NCBI GenBank assembly: GCA_963676605.2
Contig: CAXXSP010000038.1
Span: 1 to 41,209, forward strand
Source of the DNA: SABI01 sp963676605
GTDB taxonomy: Bacteria; Spirochaetota; Spirochaetia; Sphaerochaetales; Sphaerochaetaceae
Reading direction: 5' to 3'
DNA length: 41,209 nt
Shown here piece after piece: positions 25,986 through 35,053 of this stretch. The first letter of the stretch is position 1. Every line of letters starts with the position of its first letter. The notes under the pieces were generated by a model. It was given only the letters and a program-made list of their open reading frames with translations, was not told the origin of the DNA and did not search any database. The translations under genes and the position numbers were made by a program.

Positions 25986-26930
25986 ATGATCGGATTTCTT
26001 GGTGAAGCTCTTATAGATTTTATTTCAGGTGATGCCTCAGGGGGTGGAGATCCGTTCTTCCATTACTATAGCGGCGGCTCGACTCTGAACGCTGCCACAG
26101 CAGCTGCCCGTCTTGGAAGTGATGCTCTTTTCCTGGGTAAGCTCTCGAAAGATATGTTCGGGCAGAAGATGAAGGACTACTTTATAGCGAACAATGTACA
26201 GATCAGGGACGATCTCGTTGATGTTCCGGAAAATTCCATGATCGGGTTTGCCAAGATAGATGAGAGCGGTGCTGCTTCCTATGTGTTCTACACCTCAGAC
26301 ACGAGTGTGACTTCCTTCAGTGCAGAGGAGATACGGAAAACTATCGAGGAGACTCCCTCCCTCGAGTATATTCTTACCGGGTCGGTTTCTGTAGCACTCG
26401 AGACGAGCGGTACTCATATCCTCAATGCACTCAAGAGTGTAGAGAACCTCCCCTTCGTGTTCTTCGACCCGAATGTGAGACCGACTGTCATTGAAGATTT
26501 CGAAAAATATCTGAAGAGAATGAAAGAGCTAGCTTCTCTCTCTTCCATCATAAAACTCTCCCATGAGGATCTCGAGTTCCTCTATCCCGATCTTTCAGTA
26601 CAGGACGGACTTGCCAGACTCATGGAGGGAAAGACACAGGCTATCATTCTCACACTCGGTAAGGATGGCCTCAGATGGATGGATAGGGAAGGGCGTACAG
26701 TTGAAGTGCCTGCTATAGACAATCCTATCGTGGATACAGTCGGAGCCGGCGATACGGTAAGCGGGGCAGTGCTGACCTACCTCAGTGAGAACGGGATTCA
26801 ACAGACCCGGGACCTTTCAGAAACCCAAATCAGGCAGATGCTTGAATTTGCTGTGCAGGCGGCTGCCGTAACCACAAGCCGCAAAGGGGCGAATCCCCCC
26901 TTGCGAGGTGAAGTCGGCTCAGTGCTCTAG
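25986..26930 (+). CDS. PfkB-family carbohydrate kinase (fructokinase-like)
   Basis: Predicted sugar kinase of the ribokinase/PfkB fold. The 314-residue protein shows an N-terminal GEALIDFI, the substrate-binding YYSGGSTLNAATAAARLG near 27-44, VFFDPNVRPTV, and the catalytic DTVGAGDT with Asp256 as base. Good AAAAGGAG ribosome site, same transcript as the HD gene. Its stop codon overlaps that of the convergent rbsK gene. Fructose is the most likely substrate by general resemblance, but 2-keto-3-deoxygluconate or another furanose cannot be excluded. Confidence 0.9.
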   Translation: MIGFLGEALIDFISGDASGGGDPFFHYYSGGSTLNAATAAARLGSDALFLGKLSKDMFGQKMKDYFIANNVQIRDDLVDVPENSMIGFAKIDESGAASYVFYTSDTSVTSFSAEEIRKTIEETPSLEYILTGSVSVALETSGTHILNALKSVENLPFVFFDPNVRPTVIEDFEKYLKRMKELASLSSIIKLSHEDLEFLYPDLSVQDGLARLMEGKTQAIILTLGKDGLRWMDREGRTVEVPAIDNPIVDTVGAGDTVSGAVLTYLSENGIQQTRDLSETQIRQMLEFAVQAAAVTTSRKGANPPLRGEVGSVL

Positions 26931-27844
26931 GAAAGTGAGAGCTCCCTGTAGGTGTACTCGTCGAGAAGAGAGAATTCCCCGGGATGGGGGATTGAGGGGA
27001 GTGCTCCCTCTCTCATGACTGTGATATTGCTTGCCTTGGAGGCTCTGAGAAGGGCCTCCTTGACATCTATCCCCTTGCTCCGGTTAGCGACATAACATCC
27101 GATGAAGGTATCTCCTGCTGCTGTGGTGTCCTTTACCGGGACCTCCCAGACTCCGCAGGAAACTATGTTCCCCTCTCCCTGTTTCTGCATCACGCCGTCT
27201 TTGCCGAGCGTGATGAGGATTTCACTTTCAGGAAACCTTTTACTCAGGACAGCAAGTGAATCAAGAGGTTCAGCTACCGAGCTGAGGCCTTCAGCCTCCG
27301 TCTCGTTCAACACGAAGATATCAATGAGTTCAAGTGGGAGCTGTCGCACATCATCATGGTATGGAGCAGGGTTGAAACAGATCTTCAAGCCTCGTTTCTT
27401 TCCCTGTTCTATGATGTACCGGTTGAGATTTATTTCATTCTGGAGAAGAATCCAGTCTCCCGGTGATGCGTGTGAGAGAACACTATCAACATCCTTTTCA
27501 GTGAAGGTCTGATTCCCCCCGCCATACAGGACGATGGAGTTCTGCCCCTCTTTCGTCACCTGAATAAGAGCCTGTCCCGTAGGAGTATCAACGTTCTTCA
27601 GGTAGGTGACATCGACTCCTTTCTCTTTAAGAAGGGGAGGAATAAATTCGCCATCCCCTCCTATTCTGCCTACATGGAAGACCTCAGCCTCACCGGCGTA
27701 TGAAGCGCCGACAGACTGATTAGCTCCCTTCCCTCCGACACTTCTTTCGAGCGAAGTAGATGGAATCGTTTCTCCAGGACGTACGATATGGTCAACTTTA
27801 AAGATGATATCAATATTCGTGGAGCCGAAATTATAGAGAGCCAT
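26927..27844 (-). CDS. rbsK: Ribokinase-like PfkB-family kinase
   Basis: Phosphorylates D-ribose to ribose 5-phosphate or a similar sugar. The 305-residue protein has VGGKGANQSVGASYAG (GGKGAN at 37-42) typical of ribokinase, FNPAPYH, VLNETEAEGL, ITLGKDG and the catalytic TTAAGDTF with Asp245. Fifteen or so bases downstream of asnA with a GGAGGA ribosome site, so the two are co-transcribed. The last bases overlap the PfkB gene on the other strand. Ribokinase is the likeliest identity. Confidence 0.85.
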   Translation of the reverse strand: MALYNFGSTNIDIIFKVDHIVRPGETIPSTSLERSVGGKGANQSVGASYAGEAEVFHVGRIGGDGEFIPPLLKEKGVDVTYLKNVDTPTGQALIQVTKEGQNSIVLYGGGNQTFTEKDVDSVLSHASPGDWILLQNEINLNRYIIEQGKKRGLKICFNPAPYHDDVRQLPLELIDIFVLNETEAEGLSSVAEPLDSLAVLSKRFPESEILITLGKDGVMQKQGEGNIVSCGVWEVPVKDTTAAGDTFIGCYVANRSKGIDVKEALLRASKASNITVMREGALPSIPHPGEFSLLDEYTYRELSLS

Positions 27845-27861
27845 AGTGTTTTCCTCCGTAG

Positions 27862-28896
27862 TTAGAGCAGTGTTACGTTGTGCTGAGATGCTTCTGCGTG
27901 GATTTCATCAGGCCAGACCGAAGCCTGAACTTCTCCGATATGAGCCTTTTTCAGAAGGAACATACAGATACGGGACTGTCCGATACCGCCGCCGACACTT
28001 TGAGGGAATTCACCACCCAGCAATCTGCTATGCCAGTAGAGTTCTTTTCTTTCTTCCTTCCCGGTAAGAGAGAGCTGACGGAGGAGAGATTCAGCATCAA
28101 CTCTGATACCCATACTTGAGAGTTCAAGAGAATCCTGACGGACTCTGTCCCACACGATGATATCGCCGTTGAGACCGAAGGTTGTATCCGAGGTGGGTGT
28201 GGACCAGTCATCATAATCTGGTGCACGGCCGCCCTGTTTGACACCGTCGGCGAGTTCCTTACCGATTCCGATCAGGAATATTGCACCATACTCCTTCGCC
28301 AGTTCCTTCTCTCTCTGTACAGGAGAAAGCTCAGGATACCGTTCCAGCGCTTCTTCGGTATGGATGAAGGTGATCTCTTCAGGAAGGTAAGCAGGACACT
28401 GAGGGAACATCTCTCCAACAAGGAATTCAGTCCTTTTCAGGGCTCCGTAGATCTTTCGTACGATATATTTCAGATACTCAAGATTCCGTGAGTTGTCAGG
28501 CATCGACATTTCCCAGTCCCACTGGTCAACGTAGATCGAGTGAATCTCATCGATATCATCATCAGGTCTGATAGCGTTCATGTCGGTATACAGACCTGTC
28601 CCTTTCTCGAAGGAGTAATCTGCAAGTGCCATCCGTTTCCATTTTGCAAGTGAATGAACTATCTCCATGTTTCTGTTTCCGAGATTCATAACCTCGAAGC
28701 TTACGGGGCGTTCAATACCGTTCAGATCATCGTTGATACCCGAACCCTTTGCTACAAATAACGGGCTTGTAACACGTGAAAGGTAGAGCTCTCCACTTAA
28801 TTCTCTCTCAAATGTATCCTTTACAAACTTCACTGCACGTTCAGTGTGACGTGCATCCATAATAGGGGTGTATTCCTTTGGAAACTGATTCTTCAT
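27862..28896 (-). CDS. asnA: Aspartate-ammonia ligase (asparagine synthetase A)
   Basis: Makes asparagine from aspartate, ammonia and ATP; related to class II aminoacyl-tRNA synthetases. The 344-residue protein carries the AsnA landmarks FEVMNLGNRNMEIVHSLAKWKR, GLYTDMNAIRPDDD, HSIYVDQWDWE, GRAPDYDDWSTP, LNGDIIVWD, ELSSMGIRVD and the C-terminal GGGIGQSR. The start is taken at 28896 (MKNQFPKEY); an ATG at 28905 lies right on top of the AAGGAGA ribosome site and is the alternative. Promoter TTGACA/TATATC upstream; rbsK follows. Confidence 0.96.
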   Translation of the reverse strand: MKNQFPKEYTPIMDARHTERAVKFVKDTFERELSGELYLSRVTSPLFVAKGSGINDDLNGIERPVSFEVMNLGNRNMEIVHSLAKWKRMALADYSFEKGTGLYTDMNAIRPDDDIDEIHSIYVDQWDWEMSMPDNSRNLEYLKYIVRKIYGALKRTEFLVGEMFPQCPAYLPEEITFIHTEEALERYPELSPVQREKELAKEYGAIFLIGIGKELADGVKQGGRAPDYDDWSTPTSDTTFGLNGDIIVWDRVRQDSLELSSMGIRVDAESLLRQLSLTGKEERKELYWHSRLLGGEFPQSVGGGIGQSRICMFLLKKAHIGEVQASVWPDEIHAEASQHNVTLL

Positions 28897-28955
28897 CCCT
28901 TTCATTCTCCTTTTCAACTACTGTAGCCGGGATAAGATGGTTCGGCTTGTATTAC

Positions 28956-28983
28956 GATATAGAATCAGAAGAGAGTCTGTCAA
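28956..28983 (-). promoter_or_regulatory. asnA promoter
   Basis: On the minus strand a perfect TTGACA (28983-28978) and TATATC (28961-28956) with a 16-bp spacer, about 60 bp before the asnA start. Confidence 0.6.
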
Positions 28984-29387
28984 TGACTTTGCGGAGGCAC
29001 TGCTCTGATTGGTACATATAATATGAGAAGGGGTTGGCATCCTTTTCAGTGTGCGCCCGGGAAGAACATGTACTCTCTTTCCATAGGTGATTTCCTGGAT
29101 ACAATTGTTTCACGTCAGAACTATACATATAAGAAAAATATGTAAACAGGAAGAAAATATATCTATTAACCATAAGTGTTATATAAGATATATACAATAA
29201 TACACTGTTTCTATTTCGGTTTAATGGTGTTTCTGATTATTATGAGATAAGTTATAACAATACATTGGAGATAGTACTTATATAAAAACAATGTAAAATT
29301 ATACCGGAATGCTGTAAAAAGCTACATATATGTTTACCTTATATCTCGTATCAGTCATACTGAATGGGGTTTGATTATCTATTTTCC
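28984..29387. other. AT-rich gene-free spacer upstream of parA
   Basis: No convincing gene is present. From about 29110 the sequence is markedly richer in A and T than its surroundings, with many TATA-like words such as ATATATCT, TTATATAAGATATATAC and TACATATATG. It contains one GTATC word at 29348-29352. It could be a partition or DNA-bending region for the neighbouring ParA, or horizontally acquired sequence. Confidence 0.45.
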
Positions 29388-29416
29388 TTGATTTATCCAA
29401 TAACTGTTTTTATAAT
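29388..29416 (+). promoter_or_regulatory. parA promoter
   Basis: TTGATT (29388-29393), 17-bp spacer, perfect TATAAT (29411-29416). The start codon follows 22 bp later after AAAGG. Confidence 0.65.
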
Positions 29417-29438
29417 CAAATGATAAAGGTTCATCAGT

Positions 29439-30200
29439 ATGAAAAAGACTATTTCATTCCACTTGCAGAAGGGAGGAGTTGGGAAGACCACGATTTCCGG
29501 AGCGGTTGCATGTGAGTCAGCAATGAGTGGAGTGTCGACAGTGCTTGTCGATCTTGACCCTCAGGGTAATACTTCCTCATGGTTTTATACTGGAGCTGCT
29601 ACCTACGAAGTGGCGGATGTCCTCAAGGGTGTCTGTTACGTATGGGATGCAGTGAAAAAGGTCGAGACTATTGAGAACCTGTATATCCTTCCTTCCTTCG
29701 GGATAGGAGGTGAATTGAAAGAGTATGGGGAACAGACAATTATGAATGAACCCTATATCATCTCGGAGATGGTGGCCCAGCTGTCCCAGAGGTTTGACAG
29801 AATCATTCTTGACCTGTCGCCGGGTCTGGGGAATCTGGAACGCTCCGCCCTGATTGCCAGTGATGAGGTGATCACTCCGATGACTCCTGAAATATTCAGT
29901 CTTGATGGACTTGAGATTTTTATATACGAGCTTGAAAAGATCAGACGTGCTTATACAACAAAGGCTGCCCACAAACGAGTGATCATCAATGGTTTCGATG
30001 GACGAATCCTGCAGCACAAGCAGATGCTGAAAGCTGCTGAGTCAGGCCCGTATACTATTTACCGTGTCCCGGTTGACCCGGTATTCAGAAAATCTCAGGA
30101 GTTTCATCTTCCACCGCAGAAATATTCTGACCGTGGAAAGGGATTGAAAAAGACAACGAAGCTGGCAATCAGGACCATTGCCAGTGAGATTTGGAGTTAA
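29439..30200 (+). CDS. Orphan ParA-type partition ATPase
   Basis: ATPase of the ParA/MinD group that positions DNA or protein cargo on the nucleoid. In 253 residues: deviant Walker A KGGVGKTT at 11-18 with signature Lys11, VLVDLDPQGNTSSW (A'), and IILDLSPGLGN (Walker B). There is no N-terminal DNA-binding helix-turn-helix, so it is the short type (like plasmid type Ib or orphan ParAs). It is followed directly by a 78-residue protein that looks like a ribbon-helix-helix partner and by a repeat cluster, the arrangement of a plasmid partition cassette. No ParB or replication genes are nearby. It may instead position a chemotaxis or storage body. Confidence 0.88.
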   Translation: MKKTISFHLQKGGVGKTTISGAVACESAMSGVSTVLVDLDPQGNTSSWFYTGAATYEVADVLKGVCYVWDAVKKVETIENLYILPSFGIGGELKEYGEQTIMNEPYIISEMVAQLSQRFDRIILDLSPGLGNLERSALIASDEVITPMTPEIFSLDGLEIFIYELEKIRRAYTTKAAHKRVIINGFDGRILQHKQMLKAAESGPYTIYRVPVDPVFRKSQEFHLPPQKYSDRGKGLKKTTKLAIRTIASEIWS

Positions 30201-30203
30201 GTG

Positions 30204-30440
30204 ATGGCATTAAAGAAGAAAGAAGGACCGACCGATGCTTCCTTTGATTCAGTGGAGAAAGCAGAGAACCTGTTCAAACAGGCAAACAGAACACAGAAAG
30301 AGAAGAAAATTCTCACCACCTTTTCCATTGAACCTTCTTTCAAGAAAGAACTGGAGTCCATGTTTCACGGAATGGGGCTCGGCTGGGCTGCCGGTATACG
30401 GTTTGCCCTCAGAGAGTTTCTGAAGAAATATTCTGACTGA
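30204..30440 (+). CDS. Small ribbon-helix-helix-like partner of ParA
   Basis: Seventy-eight residues, not recognised by name. A charged N-terminal half (MALKKKEGPTDASFDSVEKAENLFKQ) is likely disordered. The rest reads as one beta strand (KILTTFSIEP), a helix (SFKKELESMFHGMG) and a second helix (GWAAGIRFALREFLKKY). This is the strand-helix-helix order of ribbon-helix-helix centromere-binding proteins such as ParG or Omega. It starts four bases after the parA stop with GGAG upstream. Alternatively it could be a ParA activator without DNA binding. The GATAC cluster just downstream is its likely target. Confidence 0.65.
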   Translation: MALKKKEGPTDASFDSVEKAENLFKQANRTQKEKKILTTFSIEPSFKKELESMFHGMGLGWAAGIRFALREFLKKYSD

Positions 30441-30515
30441 TACACCTCCCGTATCGACTGTTTCCCCGTTATTCATCCGATACTGTTCAGTATCGGATGT
30501 GTTGTATTCTGATAC
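30439..30515. repeat. GATAC/GTATC repeat cluster with perfect 12-bp palindrome
   Basis: The word GATAC or its complement GTATC occurs at 30439, 30451, 30479, 30490 and 30511. Two of them lie in a perfect inverted repeat CATCCGATACTG-TT-CAGTATCGGATG (30474-30499). The palindrome could be a terminator for the parA operon, but there is no T tract, and the extra copies outside it suggest a protein-binding array such as a partition site. Confidence 0.5.
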
Positions 30516-30575
30516 AGTAACTATATCAAGTATATACTGATAATCTGTTAAACCAATATAAGAAAGATATAGCTG

Positions 30576-32600
30576 TTATATAGTGTCCTTTTCTTTGTCA
30601 TCAAGGACGGAGAGAAACGCCTTCAGGCGGTCAAGATGATCTTCCTTCGGCATTTCCTTCGGTTCTTCCGGTTGTGCGAAGTGGATCTCCTCAATCTCGC
30701 TGAGAAACCGTGAAGGCATTGATTCAATCACTTCATTCCTGATTTTCCGCTGCTTCGCATAGCTGATAAAGAGGTGTTTCTGTGCCCGTGTAATGGCTAC
30801 ATAGAACAATCTCCGCTCTTCTTCCAGGTTCCCCTCGTTTTCTTCGACGCTTCGCTTATGAGGAATGATCGAATCTTCGATTCCAGCGAGGAAGACAGTA
30901 TGGAACTCCAGTCCTTTCGATGCGTGCATCGTCATAAGATGAACCGCAGGCTCTCCACCGTCACGTTCAGATTTCTCGCTGGTATTCAGGGTCAGGCGTC
31001 TGAGGTAATCATAGATAGACTCGTCTCCTGCACGCTCTTCCTCCCACTGACGGAAGAACTTGATGTACTGTACCGCAGAGAGATACTTGGCCTGTGCGGT
31101 CTTCTCATTCGCAGGATATTCACCGATCAGGTAGGAACGATAATGGATTTCATCGAGAAGCCTGCTCAGGATCCGGTGTTTCCCGTTTCTTTCCTTCATG
31201 AAGAGTTCACTATACAGGTCGATAAGATCTATGAAATGCTTCAGGGCATCCTTCTGACGTGAATGCTCACCGTTATTCTGATCAACAATCAGCCGTATCG
31301 CGTCATAGTAGGAGACTCCGTGAGCATCCTTTACTTTTCTCAGGAGTTTCAGTGTGGTAAGCCCGATTCGTCTTTTTGGAGTATTGATGATCCTCAGCAG
31401 TGCGATATCATCATTCTTGTTTGAAAAAAGACGGATATATGCGATGACATCCTTCACTTCACGCCTGTCGTAGAAGCTCATGCCTCCGCTTACGCTCACT
31501 TTCATCTGGCGGTCCATGAGCTGAGTCTCAAGGGTAGGGAGAAGGTGATTGGTTCTGACAAGGACCGCATAATCGCTGTAAGGTCGCTGATGAGTGAAGG
31601 CATCCTGTCTGATCTTCTCTGCGATAGCGGCAGCCTCTTTCTCGCTGTCTTCACTTTCGATGAGAGTAATAGCGGTACCCTGATCCTCCTGAGTCCAGAG
31701 GTTCTTCTTCTTCCGTTCACTGTTATTGAGAATCAGCTGATTTGCTGCAGAGAGAATCATGCCGGTCGAGCGGTAGTTTCGGTCAAGAAAGATCTCTGTA
31801 CGTTCCTGGAAATCATGTTCGAACTGCAGAATATTGCCGTAATCTGCTCCTCTCCAGGAGTAGATGGACTGGTCATCATCTCCGACGACTGCGAGATTTC
31901 TGTGGTTACATGCGAGCATCTGCACAATTCTGTACTGTTCTCTGGAGGTGTCCTGGAACTCATCGACCATGATATACTGAAACTGTTTTCTATAGGTTTC
32001 AAGTACCTCCTCATGCTCGCTGAAGATTATAAGAAGAAGATGGATCAGGTCATCGAAATCGAGAGCGTTATATCCTTTCTTATGTTCCTGATACGACTCG
32101 CACAACTCTTTCGTAAGATCGGTATACTCGAGGAGAGCTTCTTTCTGGCCTCTTCTATATCTGCTATAAATGTCAAGAAGATCGCGTGCGTCAACAGCTG
32201 TGATATCTACATCATGCTCCCGCATGACTTCCTTCATGAGCGAAATGGAATCCTGTGTATCATAAATTGTGAATCTGGAGGTGTAGCCGAGGAGATGGAT
32301 CGTTGATTTAAGCACCATGAGTGCAAAGGAGTGGAAGGTCGCTGTGACAGGAGCCTCTCCCTTCTTTCCTTTCCGTAATTCACTGATTCTTTCGGCCATC
32401 TCACGGGCAGCTTTATTCGTGAAGGTGAGGGCGAGGATAGATTCTGGAGATACACCGGTTTCCATCAGGTATGCAATCCGGTGAGTGATCATTCTCGTTT
32501 TACCGCTGCCTGCACCGGCTATAATGAGCAGAGGTCCTTCTGTCTGTTCTACACTTCTTCTCTGACTCTCATTCAGAGAGGTCAAAAGGGGTGATGTCAT
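30576..32600 (-). CDS. UvrD/Rep/PcrA superfamily 1 DNA helicase
   Basis: ATP-driven 3'-5' helicase for repair and replication restart. The 674-residue protein has the Q-motif LNESQRRSVEQTEGPLL, Walker A AGAGSGKT at 28-35, TFTNKAAREMAERI (Ia), VDEFQDTSREQY (II), GDDDQSIYSWRGA (III), LDRNYRST (IV), HLMTMHASKGLEFHTVFL (V) and EERRLFYVAITRAQ (VI). It is nearer Rep in length and lacks the long C-terminal tail of PcrA. Good AGGAGA before the start. It is the last gene of a minus-strand run and ends about 140 bp from the parA operon. Confidence 0.95.
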   Translation of the reverse strand: MTSPLLTSLNESQRRSVEQTEGPLLIIAGAGSGKTRMITHRIAYLMETGVSPESILALTFTNKAAREMAERISELRKGKKGEAPVTATFHSFALMVLKSTIHLLGYTSRFTIYDTQDSISLMKEVMREHDVDITAVDARDLLDIYSRYRRGQKEALLEYTDLTKELCESYQEHKKGYNALDFDDLIHLLLIIFSEHEEVLETYRKQFQYIMVDEFQDTSREQYRIVQMLACNHRNLAVVGDDDQSIYSWRGADYGNILQFEHDFQERTEIFLDRNYRSTGMILSAANQLILNNSERKKKNLWTQEDQGTAITLIESEDSEKEAAAIAEKIRQDAFTHQRPYSDYAVLVRTNHLLPTLETQLMDRQMKVSVSGGMSFYDRREVKDVIAYIRLFSNKNDDIALLRIINTPKRRIGLTTLKLLRKVKDAHGVSYYDAIRLIVDQNNGEHSRQKDALKHFIDLIDLYSELFMKERNGKHRILSRLLDEIHYRSYLIGEYPANEKTAQAKYLSAVQYIKFFRQWEEERAGDESIYDYLRRLTLNTSEKSERDGGEPAVHLMTMHASKGLEFHTVFLAGIEDSIIPHKRSVEENEGNLEEERRLFYVAITRAQKHLFISYAKQRKIRNEVIESMPSRFLSEIEEIHFAQPEEPKEMPKEDHLDRLKAFLSVLDDKEKDTI

Positions 32601-32615
32601 GTTTTCTCCTGTGGC

Positions 32616-33098
32616 TCAGATGTGTTTGATAAATATTGAATAGGTACCCGCTCCTGCAGAGAGGATGAGGGAGACGATTGTCGCCGAGATGAATACCCCG
32701 AGCGATACAGCAAGGAAGGCCTTCTTTCTGTTCATGGCGAACAGCCATGCTCCGAGCGTACCGGTATAGGCTCCCGTGATCGGAAGCGGAACAGCAACAA
32801 ACAGGGTCAGTCCGATATATCCCCAGCGGGCGACTTTTGATTCTATTTTCTTCTGAGTTGATACTACCCACCGGTCGAACAGCGTTGAGTAGAGTCTGAT
32901 CCTCTCATAGAAGATATGATGGAAGAAATGGAGAAAGAATGTCAAAAGAGGGAATACCAGCAGGTTCGCCGCAACGGCGAGGAGTGCTGCCCCAGGCAGC
33001 GACATCCCGTGGAAATAGGCATACGGCAGGGCTCCTCTCAGTTCGCTGATCGGTGCCAGTCCGAGAAAGACGGTCATCACGATATCTGCTGTCTGCAT
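32616..33098 (-). CDS. Small multidrug-export-type membrane protein (COG2426)
   Basis: Polytopic inner-membrane protein of 160 residues. The pattern GLAPISELRGALPYAYF at the start and VAVPLPITGAYTGTLGAWLF in the second half is characteristic of the family named small multidrug export; the two PxSExRG/PLPITGAYT segments look like a paired re-entrant feature. About four membrane spans. Start codon directly follows the DUF362 stop, so the two are coupled. The transport role of this family rests on weak evidence. Confidence 0.85.
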   Translation of the reverse strand: MQTADIVMTVFLGLAPISELRGALPYAYFHGMSLPGAALLAVAANLLVFPLLTFFLHFFHHIFYERIRLYSTLFDRWVVSTQKKIESKVARWGYIGLTLFVAVPLPITGAYTGTLGAWLFAMNRKKAFLAVSLGVFISATIVSLILSAGAGTYSIFIKHI

Positions 33099-34238
33099 TC
33101 ACTTCTCTCCCTGTTTTTCTATCTCTATCGCATCTGCCGGGCAGACTTCAGCACAGCAGTAGCATCTAATGCATTTGGAATAGTCTGCTTCAATATGTTT
33201 TGCGCCGTCAAACTGTAACGCTTTCCCGGGACATATGGCAATACATTTTCCGCAGGAGATACATTTCTCGTTATCAAAGAGAGGTTTCGGCTTATGCCGT
33301 GAAACGTAAAATTTGAAGGTACGGGTGAACAGGGGACCAATGAGTGTCCTGAGTATGCGGATCCTCTGCTGCTGCGGAATTCTTTTAAAATCAGGAAGAA
33401 TAAGATTCCCTGCATCCTGTAGTGGAAATTCAATATCTTCCAGAGTGTGTACCGGTGTCAGCTTCCTCTTAGATAGTTCCTTCAGGAGCGGCATCTTATC
33501 AATCTCGTAGCCCATGATGGAGGCCATGGTGAAATCAAGGGCGGCCGCATCGGAGGATCCTATGACCAGACCCGTGTGCCGTATATCTCCGTTTGCAGGG
33601 CCTGTCCCTTCCATTGAGACAATTCCATCGAGGAAAGCGTAATCGGGTGTCGCTGCAGCATAGATGCCGGCGATCAGTCTGGAAAACGATTCAACAGTAG
33701 GATAGAGCATGTGGGATCCGCTTTTATGAAGTCCGGGAACAAGGCCGAACATATTCTTCACGGCTCCGGTGAAATACATCAGCTGATGGCTCTTCATCTT
33801 AGCCAGAGAGAATACGAGATCGACCTTGTCGAGCACTGCGGGAAGAGGCAGGCGTCTTCCGTAGGTGAACGGTATTCGGGTAGGCACCGGATGCTCGGCG
33901 AAGTTCACCCAGGTGGAGCCGGTTTCATCACAGACAGCCTGAATGCCCGACTTTCTCGGAGTGAAATGATTCCCCTGAAGCCCCGGAGAGTCCCCGACAT
34001 AGAGAGTTCCGGCTCCCCGTTCCTTCAGGACGGAGATGATGGCTTTCAGAAATGCGGGATGGGTTGTGATCGCCTTTTGGGGCTCTGAATCCGAGAGAAC
34101 ATTGGGTTTGAGGAGAATATTCTTTCCCTCAACATCGGGAAAGTCTGTTGTCTCTATGATACGGTTAATCACCTGCATGAGAGGCATCTCTTCATACGTT
34201 TTACAGGAATCGATTCCTACGGTAACTTTCTTCAACAT
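33099..34238 (-). CDS. DUF362 protein with two 4Fe-4S ferredoxin motifs
   Basis: Predicted iron-sulfur protein of 379 residues. The DUF362 domain fills about residues 20-290 (GKNILLKPNVL, YVGDSPG, VFSLAKMKSHQLMYFTGAVKNMFG). The C-terminal 60 residues carry CISCGKCIAICPGKA and CIRCYCCAEVCPADA, binding motifs for two 4Fe-4S clusters. The start at 34238 is chosen because GAGTAAGAGG precedes it and it clears the upstream gene; the longer frame overlaps the methyltransferase. The reaction is unknown for most of this family. Confidence 0.88.
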   Translation of the reverse strand: MLKKVTVGIDSCKTYEEMPLMQVINRIIETTDFPDVEGKNILLKPNVLSDSEPQKAITTHPAFLKAIISVLKERGAGTLYVGDSPGLQGNHFTPRKSGIQAVCDETGSTWVNFAEHPVPTRIPFTYGRRLPLPAVLDKVDLVFSLAKMKSHQLMYFTGAVKNMFGLVPGLHKSGSHMLYPTVESFSRLIAGIYAAATPDYAFLDGIVSMEGTGPANGDIRHTGLVIGSSDAAALDFTMASIMGYEIDKMPLLKELSKRKLTPVHTLEDIEFPLQDAGNLILPDFKRIPQQQRIRILRTLIGPLFTRTFKFYVSRHKPKPLFDNEKCISCGKCIAICPGKALQFDGAKHIEADYSKCIRCYCCAEVCPADAIEIEKQGEK

Positions 34239-34242
34239 CCTC

Positions 34243-35016
34243 TTACTCCGTCCTCTGAATAAGCGCGTAATACAGCGGTCCGAGATTATCTTCTCTGTCG
34301 GGAAGGATGATGATACCCGGATCACATGATTCACCCCGCTGATGTTCTAATGTGATGATTCTGTACCTTCCGCTCCGCTTTTTCTCGAGACGTCTCACAA
34401 CTTCCTGGTTCTCATGGTGGTTGATACTGCAGGTGCTGTACAGGATATATCCTCCGACTTTCACAGCTTCCAGGGCGCTTGCAAGCATAGCAAACTGGAG
34501 GGATTGAAGATTACGTGTCCTTCTTTCACTCCACATGGCAAGTGCAGAGCTATCCTGTATAACGTGCCGTTCAGAAGAACAGGGTGCATCAAGCAGAATG
34601 GCATCATAAACATTCTGTTCATACAGTCCCCATTTGCTCGCATCATGACTTGTCACCGTAATCTGTCCCCTGCGGTCAACGGGAACATACTCATCGAGTA
34701 CACGATGAAGACGAGCTCGCCGGTTACTTGAGCGGTCATTGCTGACAAGGGTTCCTTCTGTTCCGATCTGGCTGGCGAGTATGAGTGACTTTCCTCCCGG
34801 AGCGGCGCACATATCGAGGAGGTGATCTCCCGCTTCTACCGGCAGCGTTTTTGCCGCTATGATGCTCGCTTCATCAAGGTAGTAGGGGTGTTCTCTCTCA
34901 TCAAGGGGGACGGTACGCGCCTCACTCAGCAGTGTCTCCTTGAGGATGTCCCACCTTGAGCCGTACATCTGAGCATAATAGGAATTGAAGGTTTGTTTCT
35001 CACGGGACTTGGCCAT
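34243..35016 (-). CDS. RsmB/NOP2-family RNA cytosine-5 methyltransferase
   Basis: SAM-dependent m5C methyltransferase for rRNA or tRNA. The 257-residue catalytic domain has DMCAAPGGKS (SAM motif, near 68-77), the general-base or release Cys146 in DAPCSSERH and nucleophile Cys196 in YSTCSINHHEN. There is no N-terminal NusB-like or C-terminal PUA-like RNA domain, so it is a minimal form nearer to NSUN4-type proteins. Followed by DUF362 after four bases; trhA lies 38 bp upstream on the same strand. Confidence 0.9.
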   Translation of the reverse strand: MAKSREKQTFNSYYAQMYGSRWDILKETLLSEARTVPLDEREHPYYLDEASIIAAKTLPVEAGDHLLDMCAAPGGKSLILASQIGTEGTLVSNDRSSNRRARLHRVLDEYVPVDRRGQITVTSHDASKWGLYEQNVYDAILLDAPCSSERHVIQDSSALAMWSERRTRNLQSLQFAMLASALEAVKVGGYILYSTCSINHHENQEVVRRLEKKRSGRYRIITLEHQRGESCDPGIIILPDREDNLGPLYYALIQRTE

Positions 35017-35053
35017 GAGATCACATTAGCGGAGTTTCACCTTCCTGTCCACA

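Noticed and set aside
28984..29387. Small genes or a mobile-element remnant in the AT-rich spacer
   Set aside because: Short frames there have no ribosome site and no recognisable protein, and no terminal inverted repeats, target duplications or transposase fragments were seen.
30474..30499. Simple terminator for the parA operon
   Set aside because: Not excluded, but the stem is a near-continuous 12-bp palindrome with only two central bases, has no T tract, and its core word recurs outside it, which fits a protein site better.
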